Source: Bradyrhizobium sp. ISRA430 (lineage in GTDB: Bacteria > Pseudomonadota > Alphaproteobacteria > Rhizobiales > Xanthobacteraceae). From it: a stretch of DNA of 64,000 bases. The notes under the pieces are model-generated. The model ran no database searches, was not told where the DNA came from, and was given only the letters and a program-made list of their open reading frames with translations. Location: NCBI RefSeq assembly GCF_029909975.1, contig NZ_CP094516.1:2790001-2854000 (forward strand). Direction: 5' to 3'. This document shows positions 35,894 through 44,947 of the stretch, piece by piece. A program made the translations under genes and the position numbers. How positions within the stretch are numbered: the first letter of the stretch is position 1; every line of letters begins with the position of its first letter.

Positions 35894-36646
35894 ATGCCGC
35901 ATCCAACCAACGTGCCGCGACGTACGCTGCTCCTCACTGGCGCGAGCCGCGGCATCGGCCACGCCACCGTGATCCGCTTCTCCTCGGCAGGCTGGCGCGT
36001 CATCACCTGCTCGCGGCATCCATTTCCGGAGGACTGCCCCTGGGACGCCGGCCCTGAGGATCACATCCAGGTCGACCTCGGCGACCCCGAGGACACCACG
36101 CGCGCGATCTCCGAGATCCGCCGCCGTCTCGAGGGCGGCACGCTGCATGCGCTCGTCAACAACGCCGCGATCTCGCCGAAGGGTCCCGGCGGGACGCGGC
36201 TCGGCTCGGTCGATACCGACCTCGACACCTGGACGCACGTCTTCCACGTCAATTTCTTCGCACCGATCATGATGGCGCGCGGGCTGATCGAGGAGCTGAA
36301 GGCAGCCAAGGGATCGGTCGTGAACGTCACCTCGATCGCGGGCTCGCGCGTGCATCCTTTCGCGGGCGCGGCTTACGCCACCTCGAAGGCCGCGCTCGCG
36401 TCGCTGACGCGGGAGATGGCTTCCGACTTCGGCCGCGTCGGCGTGCGCGTCAACGCGATCGCGCCGGGCGAGATCGACACCTCGATCCTGTCGCCCGGCA
36501 CCGAGAAGATCGTCGACCAGCAGATCCCGATGCACCGGCTCGGCACCCCGGACGAGGTCGCCAAGATCATCTACGTGCTGTGCACGGACACCTCGTCCTA
36601 CGTCAACGGCGCCGAGATCCACATCAACGGCGGCCAGCACGTTTAG
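35894..36646 (+). CDS. SDR-family oxidoreductase
   Basis: 250 residues. The classical short-chain dehydrogenase motifs are present: TGASRGIGHATVIRF (cofactor), NNAAIS, the catalytic Ser in VTSIAG, YATSK and a late IAPGEIDTSIL; Arg after the first beta strand (TCSRHP) suggests NADP. The C-terminus YVNGAEIHINGGQHV is typical of the 3-oxoacyl-ACP-reductase-like group. Substrate unknown. It follows pdxH, with a palindromic repeat just downstream. Confidence 0.9.
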   Translation: MPHPTNVPRRTLLLTGASRGIGHATVIRFSSAGWRVITCSRHPFPEDCPWDAGPEDHIQVDLGDPEDTTRAISEIRRRLEGGTLHALVNNAAISPKGPGGTRLGSVDTDLDTWTHVFHVNFFAPIMMARGLIEELKAAKGSVVNVTSIAGSRVHPFAGAAYATSKAALASLTREMASDFGRVGVRVNAIAPGEIDTSILSPGTEKIVDQQIPMHRLGTPDEVAKIIYVLCTDTSSYVNGAEIHINGGQHV

Positions 36647-36654
36647 ACGCCCAT

Positions 36655-36740
36655 CGTCATTGCGAGCGGAGCGAAGCAATCCAGGTTGCCTTCGCGGCGG
36701 CAATCTGGATTGCTTCGTCGCTTCGCTCCTCGCAATGACG
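36655..36740. repeat. Dispersed palindromic element, family C
   Basis: CGTCATTGCGAGCGGAGCGA at the left and TCGCTTCGCTCCTCGCAATG at the right form a long stem with a GCAATCC/GGATTGC inner stem. Located 9 bases after the SDR stop. This type is common in Bradyrhizobium intergenic DNA; only one copy in the window. Confidence 0.75.
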
Positions 36741-36837
36741 GAATTGGAAATGGCGATCGCGTGCAACCAACGCTAGGGAAGCAAGGCGATCCAGACAACG
36801 CCGCCGCAAGACCTGGATCGCCCTTACCTTCCGTTCC

Positions 36838-37050
36838 TCAATCGACTCGAATCCGACGCGACGTCTCGCGCAGCCGCGGAGCGGCCCTGCTGAACGCAGT
36901 CGAGCAGTCGTCGTCATTCTCGCCATCGAGCAGCGGAGCACCACAGTGCCGGCACAGACGTGCCGACATCGCCTTGCCGCTCGCCAGGACCTGACGATAG
37001 CTCGCCAGATCGATGACGTTGCGGGGCGACGTTATGCGTTTTTCAACCAT
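36838..37050 (-). CDS. Small protein with a zinc-ribbon-like Cys motif
   Basis: 70 residues: MVEKRITSPRNVIDLASYRQ, then SARLCRHCGAPLLDGENDDD and CSTAF. The Cys-x2-Cys followed by a Cys 14 residues later suggests a single half-ribbon metal site or a partial one; the C-terminal part is basic. No signal peptide. No family recognised. It is separated from corA by 185 bases and reads in the same direction. Confidence 0.55.
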   Translation of the reverse strand: MVEKRITSPRNVIDLASYRQVLASGKAMSARLCRHCGAPLLDGENDDDCSTAFSRAAPRLRETSRRIRVD

Positions 37051-37235
37051 GGCTGTTCCTCGCGGCTACCCCTGTCTTATCGCAGACAAGTTTCGCCCAA
37101 ACGTTCAGCCCACCGCTCAAATTTTACCGGAGGAATTGGGGCAGAGCGCACGCACCACGTCGCGGCCAGAATCCCGATCTATTCTGCGACACCAACCGGC
37201 GTGTCTTTGCGCACAGCGTAAGGTCTCGGTAGGTA

Positions 37236-38213
37236 TCACAGCCACTTCTTGAACTTGAAGATCCAGTACGGGACGATCGCCGCGACCAGCATCATCACCA
37301 GCGCCATCGGATAGCCGTGCACCCATTCGAGTTCCGGCATCACCTTGAAGTTCATGCCGTAGATCGAGGCGATCAGCGTCGGCGGCATCAGGACAACGGC
37401 CATGACCGAAAACAGCTTGATGATGTTGTTCTGCTCGAGATTGACGACGCCGAGCATGGCATCGAGCACGAACGTGATCTTGTTCGAAAGATAGGAGGCG
37501 TGGTCGGTCAGTGACGCGACGTCACGCTGCATGGTCTTGAGCTGCTCACGCATGTCCTTGGACCATTTCACGCCTTCGACCACCGCCGACAGGAAGGTGA
37601 CGACGCGGCCGATCGACACCAGACTCTCGCGAACCTTCGAGGTCAGGTCGCCCTTACGGCCGATCGAGATCAGGATCTGGGAATATTGCTTGGCGTGACC
37701 GTGACGTTCGCTCTCGGGCTCGAAGATGTCGTGCGAGACCTGGTCAATCTCGGCGCCGCAGCGCTCCAGGATGTCGGCGCAGCGGTCGATCACCGCGTCC
37801 AGCAGTTCCATCAGCACCATCTCGCCGGTGATGGCCGGGGTGCAGGAACGGGCGAGCTTGGCCTCCACCAGCGAGAACGGCTTGGGCAGGTCGTAGCGGA
37901 CCGTCACCAGCCGATGGTCGCCGAGGATGAAGGTCACCGCCGTGGTCCGGGGCATGTCGGTATCGGAGTTGCACATCAGCGTCGCGGTCATGTAGCGCGC
38001 GCCGTTCTCGATATAGAGGCGGCTGGAGATCTCGATCTCCTGCATATCTTCCCGGGTCGGGATCGCGATCCCCGCCAGCCGCTCCACCGCCTTGTCCTCA
38101 ACGGCGGTCGGGTTGACCAGATCGATCCAGACGGCGCTCTCCGGCAGCACCGAGAGATCGTCGATGACGGCCTTCCTCAGGGAGGACTCGAACGGAACAA
38201 ACACGGAAAACAT
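37236..38213 (-). CDS. corA: Magnesium/cobalt transporter CorA
   Basis: 325 residues. A large N-terminal cytoplasmic domain with long helices (ISIGRKGDLTSKVRESLVSI, ..MREQLKTMQRDVASLTDHAS) leads to two C-terminal membrane helices; the signature YGMNF lies between them after VMAVVLMPPTLIASI, and the protein ends KFKKWL. CorA pentamers import magnesium along the membrane potential. Full length for the family. It is divergent from the L,D-transpeptidase gene. Confidence 0.95.
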   Translation of the reverse strand: MFSVFVPFESSLRKAVIDDLSVLPESAVWIDLVNPTAVEDKAVERLAGIAIPTREDMQEIEISSRLYIENGARYMTATLMCNSDTDMPRTTAVTFILGDHRLVTVRYDLPKPFSLVEAKLARSCTPAITGEMVLMELLDAVIDRCADILERCGAEIDQVSHDIFEPESERHGHAKQYSQILISIGRKGDLTSKVRESLVSIGRVVTFLSAVVEGVKWSKDMREQLKTMQRDVASLTDHASYLSNKITFVLDAMLGVVNLEQNNIIKLFSVMAVVLMPPTLIASIYGMNFKVMPELEWVHGYPMALVMMLVAAIVPYWIFKFKKWL

Positions 38214-38550
38214 AAACTACTCCAGTAGAGGCCTCTGACCCGACCAAGAGTCCTTAGCGCGATTCTGACAAGTTCATGATGACACGCAGATTAACGGAGT
38301 CTTCGTATTTGCAGCCGTCCTGTGGCTCAACCGCCGCACGGAATCGACGGTTGGGCAGCTCTTGCCCAAAAATCAGCCCAAGGCCGCAAAACTTGCGGCA
38401 AAAAAGCCACAGCTTCGGTCTTGCAGCGCGGGAAAAGGCCCTAAACGCTGGAATTGTGGCAGATTTCAACGATAATGGGACCAACGGAGTCGAGGAACTG
38501 CGGCGATAAGCTCAGGACCTGCGCGGTATAGTTTTGATTGGAACCAAACC
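38214..38550. other. Divergent intergenic region corA/L,D-transpeptidase
   Basis: 337 bases without a convincing gene. Two perfect seven-base-pair palindromes lie close together at 38351-38369 and 38383-38399 (listed separately). Frames of about 75 codons occur on both strands with no resemblance to a family. Confidence 0.5.
38351..38399 (+). promoter_or_regulatory. Tandem hairpins between corA and the L,D-transpeptidase gene
   Basis: TTGGGCA-GCTCT-TGCCCAA (38351-38369) and GCCGCAA-AAC-TTGCGGC (38383-38399) are separate perfect palindromes 13 bases apart. The second is followed by A, not T, so neither is a terminator on the plus strand. They may be protein-binding sites or leader structures. 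Confidence 0.35.
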
Positions 38551-39240
38551 ATGTCGTCGCTGAAAGTTAAGCTGGGAATTTTGGCCGCCGGCCTGATGCT
38601 GTCGGGTTGCATGCAGGCAACACATTACGAGGCGACCGACACCAAGGCCTTCAAGCCGAAGGACAAGGAACTCCTTGCCAAAGTTCGGTACGAGAACACC
38701 CCCGTTGCGGAACCGTTCCGCCGCGCCATCGTCGACTATCACCGCAAGGAGTCGCCCGGCTCGATCGTGGTCGATTCCGACAATCACTACCTCTACTACG
38801 TGCTGGATGGTGGCAAGGCGATTCGTTACGGCATCACCGTCGGCGAAGAGGCCATGGCTTGGTCCGGCATCGCCAAGGTCGGCAGCATGACCGAGTGGCC
38901 GGCCTGGCATCCGACCCCCGGCGAGATTTCGCGCCTGGGCGTGCCGACTTACGTTGCCCCGGGCCCGGACAATCCGATGGGCTCGCGCGCGATGTATCTC
39001 TACTCGGGCGGCAAGGACACGCTGTTCCGCATCCACGGCACCAACCAGCCGGAATATATCGGCGCCTCGATCTCCTCGGGCTGCATCCGCCTGACCAACG
39101 AGGACGCGATCGACCTCTACAACCGCGTCAAGGTCGGCACCATCGTGGTCGTGCTCGAACCGAAGCACGGCGACTCCCCGTACAACTCGCGGCTCGCGCT
39201 GCAGGGCGGCGGTTCGAACGGCCAGGCGGGCAGCTACTGA
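38551..39240 (+). CDS. L,D-transpeptidase (ErfK/YbiS/YcfS/YnhG family) lipoprotein
   Basis: 229 residues. A lipoprotein signal peptide (GILAAGLMLSGC, lipobox LSGC with the lipidated Cys at residue 20) anchors it to a membrane. The catalytic domain shows HGTNQPEYIGASISSGCIRL: the His and Cys of the YkuD active site. It makes 3-3 cross-links in peptidoglycan or attaches lipoproteins to it; in Bradyrhizobium and relatives there are many copies. The gene is alone, ending at a bidirectional terminator. Confidence 0.95.
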   Translation: MSSLKVKLGILAAGLMLSGCMQATHYEATDTKAFKPKDKELLAKVRYENTPVAEPFRRAIVDYHRKESPGSIVVDSDNHYLYYVLDGGKAIRYGITVGEEAMAWSGIAKVGSMTEWPAWHPTPGEISRLGVPTYVAPGPDNPMGSRAMYLYSGGKDTLFRIHGTNQPEYIGASISSGCIRLTNEDAIDLYNRVKVGTIVVVLEPKHGDSPYNSRLALQGGGSNGQAGSY

Positions 39241-39264
39241 TCTGCTCTCGATCTGAAGACCACC

Positions 39265-39293
39265 AAAAGCGCCGGTTTCACTGGCGCTTTTTT
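39265..39293. terminator. Bidirectional intrinsic terminator
   Basis: AAAAGCGCC-GGTTTCACT-GGCGCTTTTTT: a stem of eight pairs with a six-T tract on the plus strand and A residues giving a U tract on the minus strand. It lies 25 bases after the L,D-transpeptidase stop and overlaps the last codons of the convergent extensin-like gene. Confidence 0.85.
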
Positions 39294-40414
39294 GTTGCGC
39301 GCTTGTTTGCTGAGCCCTTGCGCGGCGGCGGGCTGGCGTCGGCATGAGGCGGCGACTTGTCCGCCGGTGCGGCCGTCTTCTCCGTCTCGGCCTCGTCAGC
39401 CTGATCCTTCGCCGTCTCGGACTTGGCCGCGACCTCGCGCGGCGGCGCCTCCTCGGGACGCTCCGCAGGCAATAGCGGCGCGACCTGTGGCAGGGGATCC
39501 CAGACGTTCCACTGGCAGATGCGGTAATCATTGCGCCGCTGTGCGAGATCAAGATGGATGTGATCCTCGTGGTACCAGTCCGAACCCGGCCCGAGCACCG
39601 TGGTAAAGCGCGAGCAGACCGAATGCAGGATCCGCTCGCGCACGTCACGTGAGACGGTGCGCTCGGTCAGGCCGATCGACTGGCCATTGGCGAGCTTGAG
39701 CGACCGCACGTCGAGCGCATTCGCCTTGCCATGCTCGGACAGCATCGCGCCGGCAATGCGATTGCGGCCACGGCACTCGAAGGAATCGAAATTATCGAGA
39801 TCGCTGATGGTCGAGCCGAGGCTCGCGGCGAGCGGCACCATGTCCGAGCGCACCCAGGCGGCGATCGCGGACGCCATGGGGCAGCGGAGGATCGCCGCCG
39901 GCTTCACCGCCACCTTGCGCTTGTCCGGCAGCACGATCGCTTCCAGCCGCACCAAATCCTCGCCGCCGCAGCCGCCCGGACCGCGGATCGCGGGAATGGA
40001 CGGCGCAATCGCGATCTCCTCGGTTAGCGCGAGCCGACAGGCCGAGGGTTGGGGCTCCGCCGGCGGGCGCTCGGCCGCTGACGGTTCGCTCGGCTTGCCG
40101 GCGGGGGTCTCCGGCTCGGTCTTGTCCGATGCCTTGTCTGATTCCTTTTCTTTGTCTGATCCTTTGGGGGCCTCGTCCGGACGTGGTCGCGGCAAGGGGA
40201 TTTGCAAGGGGATTTTCTTGGCCGCATGAACCGTTCCGCGCGGCCGTGGTGTACCAATGCCAAAGATATCCAGCGGCGTAGCAAATTTTCGCGCCTCCGC
40301 CGTGCCGGTGAGCACGAGCGAGACCCCGAGCGCGACGGTAACCATTGCCGCGCCAGCGGACATATAGCCGCGACAAGACCATTTGCGGCGAAAGTCCGGC
40401 AGGCTAAAACTCAT
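39278..40414 (-). CDS. Extensin-like family protein
   Basis: 378 residues. An N-terminal membrane/signal segment (MVTVALGVSLVLTGTAEA) is followed by a long proline/acid-rich linker (about residues 55-125, many DK, SD and PP) and a C-terminal extensin-like domain with conserved cysteines, including CRLALTEEIAIAPSIPA, GPGGCGGEDLV, CPMASAIAAWV and DSFECRGRNR, ending with histidines in WYHEDHIHLDLAQRR. Related proteins are secreted and may be D,D-peptidase-fold cell-wall enzymes (His/Asp metal site), which is inference. The start is taken at MSFSLPDF. Confidence 0.85.
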   Translation of the reverse strand: MSFSLPDFRRKWSCRGYMSAGAAMVTVALGVSLVLTGTAEARKFATPLDIFGIGTPRPRGTVHAAKKIPLQIPLPRPRPDEAPKGSDKEKESDKASDKTEPETPAGKPSEPSAAERPPAEPQPSACRLALTEEIAIAPSIPAIRGPGGCGGEDLVRLEAIVLPDKRKVAVKPAAILRCPMASAIAAWVRSDMVPLAASLGSTISDLDNFDSFECRGRNRIAGAMLSEHGKANALDVRSLKLANGQSIGLTERTVSRDVRERILHSVCSRFTTVLGPGSDWYHEDHIHLDLAQRRNDYRICQWNVWDPLPQVAPLLPAERPEEAPPREVAAKSETAKDQADEAETEKTAAPADKSPPHADASPPPRKGSANKRATKKRQ

Positions 40415-40479
40415 GACAATTCTTTGGCCCAGCGCTGAGAGCGACAACCCGCCCAGCAAATTCTCGGAGGAACGTCGGA

Positions 40480-42108
40480 ATGCTTGGTTTGATGCAAGAT
40501 TGGCCCCTGCTCTGCCACCGGATCATCGAACACGCCGCCAGGATTCATGGCAAGCAGGAGGTCGTCACGCGATCGGTCGAGGGACCGATCCATCGCACCA
40601 ACTATGCCGAAATCCACAAGCGTGCGCTCAAGGTCTCGCAGATGCTGGAGCGCGACGGCATCAAGCTCGGCGACCGTATTGCCACCATCGCCTGGAACAC
40701 CTGGCGCCATCTCGAAGTCTGGTACGGCATCATGGGCATCGGCGCCATCTGCCATACCGTCAATCCCCGTCTTTTCCCCGAGCAGATCGCCTGGATCATC
40801 AACCATGCGCAGGACCGCATCGTGATGACCGACATCACCTTCGTGCCGGTCCTGGAGAAGATCGCCGACAAGCTCCCGAGCGTGGAGCGCTATGTCGTTC
40901 TCACCGACAAAGCGCATATGCCGGAGACCACGCTGAAGGATGCCGTCGCCTACGAGGACTGGATCGCAGAGGCCGACGGCAAGTTCAAATGGAAGGACTT
41001 TGACGAGAACACGGCAGCCGCGATGTGCTACACCTCCGGCACGACGGGCGATCCCAAGGGTGTGTTGTATTCGCATCGCTCCAACGTGCTGCACGCGCTG
41101 ATGGCCAACAATGTCGACGCGCTCGGCACCAGCGCCTCCGAGACAATGCTGCCGGTGGTTCCGCTGTTCCATGCCAATAGCTGGGGCATCGCTTTCTCCG
41201 CACCCTCGCAGGGCACCAAGCTGGTGATGCCCGGCGCCAAGCTCGACGGCGCTTCGGTCTACGAGCTGCTCTCGACCGAGAAGGTGACGCACACCGCCGG
41301 CGTGCCGACGGTGTGGCTGATGCTGCTCCAGCACATGGCCGCCAACAATCTGAAGCTGCCGCATCTGAAGATGGTGATCTGCGGCGGCTCGGCGATGCCG
41401 CGCTCGATGATCAAGGCGTTCCTCGACATGGGCTCGAACGTGCGCCACGCCTGGGGCATGACCGAGATGAGCCCGATCGGCAGTGTTTCGGCGCTGAAGC
41501 CGCCGTTTAATGATGCGACCGGCGAGCAGCGGCTCGACGTGCTCCAGATGCAGGGCTATGCGCCCTTCGGCGTGCAGATGAAGATTACCGACGACGCCGG
41601 CAAGGAGCTGCCCTGGGACGGCAAGACGTTCGGCCGCCTGAAGGTCTCCGGCCCCGCCGTCGCCAAGGCCTACTACCGCGTCGACGCCGACATTCTCGAC
41701 GAGGAGGGCTTCTTCGACACCGGCGACGTCTCGACCATCGACGAGGGCGGATACATGCGGATCACCGACCGCTCCAAGGACGTGATCAAGTCGGGTGGCG
41801 AGTGGATCTCCTCCATCGACCTGGAGAACCTCGCGGTCGGTCATCCGGCCGTGGCGGAGGCCGCCGTGATCGGCGTCTATCATCCCAAATGGGACGAGCG
41901 TCCGCTCTTGATCGTGCAGCTCAAGCAGGGCCAGCAGGCCACGCGCGAGGACATCCTGAAGTTCATGGACGGCAAGATCGCCAAATGGTGGATGCCCGAT
42001 GACGTCGCCTTCGTCGACGGCATTCCGCATACGGCGACGGGCAAGATCCTGAAGACCGCGCTGCGCGACCAGTTTAAGGACTACCGCTTCCCGAACGCGG
42101 CGGCGTGA
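40480..42108 (+). CDS. Long-chain fatty acid-CoA ligase (acyl-CoA synthetase)
   Basis: 542 residues, adenylate-forming enzyme. Motifs: [18 protein letters not shown] (P-loop), [12 protein letters not shown] (AMP binding), [19 protein letters not shown], then [17 protein letters not shown] and the catalytic Lys in [14 protein letters not shown]. It activates a fatty acid with ATP and CoA. The shape fits medium/long-chain ligases of the rhizobial FadD-like group (about 540 residues). The ATG follows GGAGGAAC at a good distance. It is divergent from the extensin-like gene and stands alone. Confidence 0.93.
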   Translation: MLGLMQDWPLLCHRIIEHAARIHGKQEVVTRSVEGPIHRTNYAEIHKRALKVSQMLERDGIKLGDRIATIAWNTWRHLEVWYGIMGIGAICHTVNPRLFPEQIAWIINHAQDRIVMTDITFVPVLEKIADKLPSVERYVVLTDKAHMPETTLKDAVAYEDWIAEADGKFKWKDFDENTAAAMCYTSGTTGDPKGVLYSHRSNVLHALMANNVDALGTSASETMLPVVPLFHANSWGIAFSAPSQGTKLVMPGAKLDGASVYELLSTEKVTHTAGVPTVWLMLLQHMAANNLKLPHLKMVICGGSAMPRSMIKAFLDMGSNVRHAWGMTEMSPIGSVSALKPPFNDATGEQRLDVLQMQGYAPFGVQMKITDDAGKELPWDGKTFGRLKVSGPAVAKAYYRVDADILDEEGFFDTGDVSTIDEGGYMRITDRSKDVIKSGGEWISSIDLENLAVGHPAVAEAAVIGVYHPKWDERPLLIVQLKQGQQATREDILKFMDGKIAKWWMPDDVAFVDGIPHTATGKILKTALRDQFKDYRFPNAAA

Positions 42109-42201
42109 GCCGGATAGCTTGCCCTAAAACCTGTTCGGTCCTGCGGTTGCTCCCCCGCGCGGACAGGGCAATCGCATACGCATATAAGCCGTCACCAGAC
42201 G

Positions 42202-42232
42202 CGTCATGCCCGCGACAAGCCCGGGCATGACG
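42202..42232. repeat. CGTCATGCCCG palindrome
   Basis: CGTCATGCCCG and CGGGCATGACG arms with a short loop form a stem of eleven pairs. The placement after a stop codon and before the next gene is the same as for other repeats here. Confidence 0.65.
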
Positions 42233-42316
42233 ACGTCATCACGAACGCATTCGATCCTATGTCGTGAGGGCCTCTGGCGCTCCGGGAAGTATCGAGATCA
42301 GGCAGGCAGAATGGTC

Positions 42317-42352
42317 ATGATCTGATCCGACCTTCTGCGGATCATGCTCTAA
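42317..42352. repeat. GAGCATGATC palindromic repeat, degenerate copy 3
   Basis: GTCATGATCTGATCCGACCT then TCTGCGGATCATGCTC: the right arm GGATCATGCTC matches copies at 26084 and 30923, while the left arm and centre are shortened. It lies 64 bases from the stop of the minus-strand gene ending at 42416. Confidence 0.6.
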
Positions 42353-42415
42353 CGCTTTGCCTCCGCCTGACCCGTGGTCGAGATTGACAGGCACGCGCGA
42401 CGCGCGGTGCTGGGA

Positions 42416-43549
42416 TCAGCGGGTGGGCGTGAGCGCATCAAGCTGTCGCTGAGCCTCGGGGTCGCCCCGTTCTTTTGCCCTCTGGTACCAGTTGCGGGCC
42501 TGCGCGAGGTCCGCGAGCGGGCCACTGGCGCCCAACTGCTTGAGCACGGTCGGATCGTATGTCCTGGCCACCAGCAGCGCGGCGCGCGCGTCTCCTCCTT
42601 CGGCCGCGCGCAGCAGCAGTAGCCTCGCCGCCGAGACGTCGCCGCTTGTGAGCAAATCCTGTCCACGTTTGACGAGGCCAGAAATTTCCTTCGGATCCAG
42701 GTTGCGCACGGCGTCCGTCTGCGGCGGTGGGGCGGTCACCAAGGAGCGCGCCGGCGGTACGGCCGTAACGGCTGTCGACGGCTGCGGAGCGACTCTGGCG
42801 GCGGGCTTCCAGGAAAGTCGGCTCGAGCCAACCGCGAGCACGGCGCCGTTGCTGTCACGCAATTCTGCCATCGCGACCATTTGGCCTACGAAACCGTCTG
42901 GCGGAACGACTGACAAGGCGGAAATTTCCGACGCGGGCACGCGCCACTCGTTGGCGACGCGCTTGCCAGAGGTCAACCGTGCGTCGGTTGGCAGTCCGTT
43001 GATGGCAACGATGGCGCCGGAAGGGGGCGCACCCACGCGCATCCTGAGCGGCAAGGGGACGTCGGCAAGCCCGCTGCTGTCCTCCACCGCAAGCGTCGCG
43101 GCCTGCTTGCGTTGCGGTGCCGGCCCGATCGCGGCTTTCACCGATTGCCAAAGCGACGAGATCGATGTGGCGTCGTTCGATTGAACGCCGGGCCTTTGCG
43201 ACGCTGGAATGATCATGACGAGAATCAGCGCGATGCCTGCTGCAACTGATGTCGCGATCGCGAACCTGACCCCTACGCTGAGCAGCGCGCGCCTTCCCGA
43301 GTTACGGAGGGCGACCGGCACCTCGATGGGCCCCATCGCCTCGTACATGGCTTGGGCGACGGCTTTGGAGAATACGTCCGAATGGTCACTGCGCCGCGGG
43401 TTGCCGGGGCCATCGGCAGCCAACGGTGGATGCTCCGCGGACCGTTTCGGCGCCGCCGTCGGCCGCATAGTCCGCTCGCGCAAGTCGCGCGGCGCGTAGT
43501 ACATCGGATCGTGCGGATCGATATAGCCTTCGTGCCGTCCACCACTCAT
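42416..43549 (-). CDS. Membrane-anchored protein with C-terminal Sel1/TPR-like repeat
   Basis: 377 residues. The N-terminal 90 residues are polar (YIDPHDPMYYAPRDLRERT), then one membrane helix at about residues 92-115 (VGVRFAIATSVAAGIALILV), a periplasmic Pro/Ala-rich part, and a C-terminal helical repeat region (GQDLLTSGDVSAARLLLLRA, ..ARNWYQRAKERGDPEAQRQL) like Sel1 repeats. It is a type II single-span protein of unknown function, perhaps an envelope scaffold. The ATG at 43549 (MSGGRHEGYIDP) is preferred to one 17 codons upstream. Confidence 0.75.
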   Translation of the reverse strand: MSGGRHEGYIDPHDPMYYAPRDLRERTMRPTAAPKRSAEHPPLAADGPGNPRRSDHSDVFSKAVAQAMYEAMGPIEVPVALRNSGRRALLSVGVRFAIATSVAAGIALILVMIIPASQRPGVQSNDATSISSLWQSVKAAIGPAPQRKQAATLAVEDSSGLADVPLPLRMRVGAPPSGAIVAINGLPTDARLTSGKRVANEWRVPASEISALSVVPPDGFVGQMVAMAELRDSNGAVLAVGSSRLSWKPAARVAPQPSTAVTAVPPARSLVTAPPPQTDAVRNLDPKEISGLVKRGQDLLTSGDVSAARLLLLRAAEGGDARAALLVARTYDPTVLKQLGASGPLADLAQARNWYQRAKERGDPEAQRQLDALTPTR

Positions 43550-44023
43550 ACTGAACACTCGCCCTGATGGGGGCTGCCCACCAGCCGCGCTGGTCGGCAC
43601 CGGCTACGCTGTCAGCGATCCATGCAGCTCATGAGCGCAACCGCGCACGTCCGGTCAGCCTTTGCTGCGACAACCGGGAGCTGTGGTCACTCTTGCAACG
43701 TTTCCGGCTGACGCCCGCCGTTGTTCCTGCCGTTGCTCTTTTTTGATTGCGGTTCGCCGACGTCCCTTTCGCCGGATAGTCCCTCGCTTCGGCGGTTCCA
43801 ACAACCTGCAGTAGAGCCTTGAGGTGAAATTGCGACCAAGTCAATCTACAACTAAAGATCATTTAGATTGAATGGTTAATCAATCAAGTTGCCGAATCCG
43901 CCGGTTCTCGGTGCCATATCGCCCGCAAACCTTGAAATTGTCGGGCCGCCGTGATCTCAAGCAGCCAGTTTTCAACCAAGCCCCCCTGGCGGCGGGGCAA
44001 GCCCCAACCCGGCAGTTTCATCG
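43550..44023. other. Intergenic region between divergent genes
   Basis: 474 bases with an AT-richer centre around 43830-43890 (for example GATCATTTAGATTGAATGGT), probably holding divergent promoters. Frames on the minus strand (43629-43862) have no family resemblance. No RNA gene or repeat recognised. Confidence 0.5.
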
Positions 44024-44878
44024 ATGGCCCGCAGGTTTTCCGCTCCCTATCAGTCGGAGCCCGTATCCAGCCTCGCGAACTGGGCGCGCAATCTGGCCGT
44101 GTTCGCGGTGGTGGCGGTCGTGGTGTCGATCATCATCGTCCGCTTCGACTTTCTGGAGATGAAGCCCGCGCTCGTCACCTTCTTCGGCGGACTTGCAATC
44201 GCCGGGCTTTCGATCCTGTTCGGGCTCGCTGGCTTTGCCGCGATCTGGCAGAACGGCTCGCGCGGCATGGCGCGCATCCTGTTCGCCTTCCTGATCGACG
44301 CGCTGATCCTCGCCTATCCCGCCTATCTCGCCCTGCAATATCGCAGGCTGCCGGCGATCCACGACGTCACCACCGATCCGATCGATCCGCCGCGTTTCGA
44401 CGCATTGGCGCGCTTGCGCACCGGCGACGGCACCAACACTGCGGTCTATGCCGGCCTCTATTCGGCCGAGCAGCAGCGCCACTTCTATCCCGACATCGAG
44501 CCGATCGAGCTCGAGATCCCCGCCGAGCGCGCCTATGCGATCACGCTTCAGCTCGTCCACAAGCGCAAATGGCTGGTCATCGACGAGCGCGCGCCGCAGC
44601 CGCCGCGCCGCATTGGCCGCATCGAGGCGGTGGCGCGCACGCCGATCATGGGGTTCCGCGAGGACATCTCGATCCGGGTCGTGCCTGACAGCGACGATTC
44701 CCGCGTCGATATCCGTTCCGCCTCGCGCTATTTCGACAGCGACCTCGGCAGCAACGCCGCACGCGTCACCAAGTTCATCGATGATCTCAATACCGCCGCC
44801 GATGCGGATGCACTGAAGCCGGTCAAGAAGGCGCCGGTCATTCCGCCGAAGACCCCGGCGAAGACGGTGAAGAAGTGA
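44024..44878 (+). CDS. DUF1499 domain membrane protein
   Basis: 284 residues. Three hydrophobic segments lie in the first 100 residues (LAVFAVVAVVVSIIIVRFDF, VTFFGGLAIAGLSILFGLAG, ILFAFLIDALILAYPAYLAL) and the C-terminal domain matches DUF1499: PAIHDVTTDPIDPP at its start and GRIEAVARTPIMGFREDISI with VDIRSASRYFDSDLGSNAAR. The family is widespread and of unknown role. It ends in a Lys/Pro-rich tail. It converges on the MBL-fold gene across a palindrome. Confidence 0.9.
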   Translation: MARRFSAPYQSEPVSSLANWARNLAVFAVVAVVVSIIIVRFDFLEMKPALVTFFGGLAIAGLSILFGLAGFAAIWQNGSRGMARILFAFLIDALILAYPAYLALQYRRLPAIHDVTTDPIDPPRFDALARLRTGDGTNTAVYAGLYSAEQQRHFYPDIEPIELEIPAERAYAITLQLVHKRKWLVIDERAPQPPRRIGRIEAVARTPIMGFREDISIRVVPDSDDSRVDIRSASRYFDSDLGSNAARVTKFIDDLNTAADADALKPVKKAPVIPPKTPAKTVKK

Positions 44879-44882
44879 GATT

Positions 44883-44946
44883 GGCGAATAGGGAGTAGCG
44901 AATGGAAAAAGGCGCCTATTGGCTACTCGCCATTTCGCTATTCGCC
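44883..44946. repeat. Palindrome between convergent genes
   Basis: GGCGAATAG (44883-44891) pairs with CTATTCGCC (44938-44946), and nested arms AGTAGCGAATGG and CCATTTCGCTA or CTACT allow alternative pairings. It fills the gap between the DUF1499 stop (44878) and MBL stop (44948), so it probably serves as a bidirectional terminator. Confidence 0.6.
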
Positions 44947-44947
44947 C

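Larger units (their letters stand above)
42109..42415. other. Intergenic region with short palindromes
   Basis: 307 bases between two convergent genes. It contains CGTCATGCCCG-CGACAAG-CCCGGGCATGACG at 42202-42232, a palindrome whose outer CGTCAT...ATGACG arms resemble other repeats in the window, and a degenerate GATCATGCTC element at 42317-42352. I see no gene. Confidence 0.6.

Noticed and set aside
38383..38399. Hairpin as intrinsic terminator
   Set aside because: Followed by A residues on the plus strand, and the T run precedes the stem on the minus strand, so it cannot act as a U-tract terminator.
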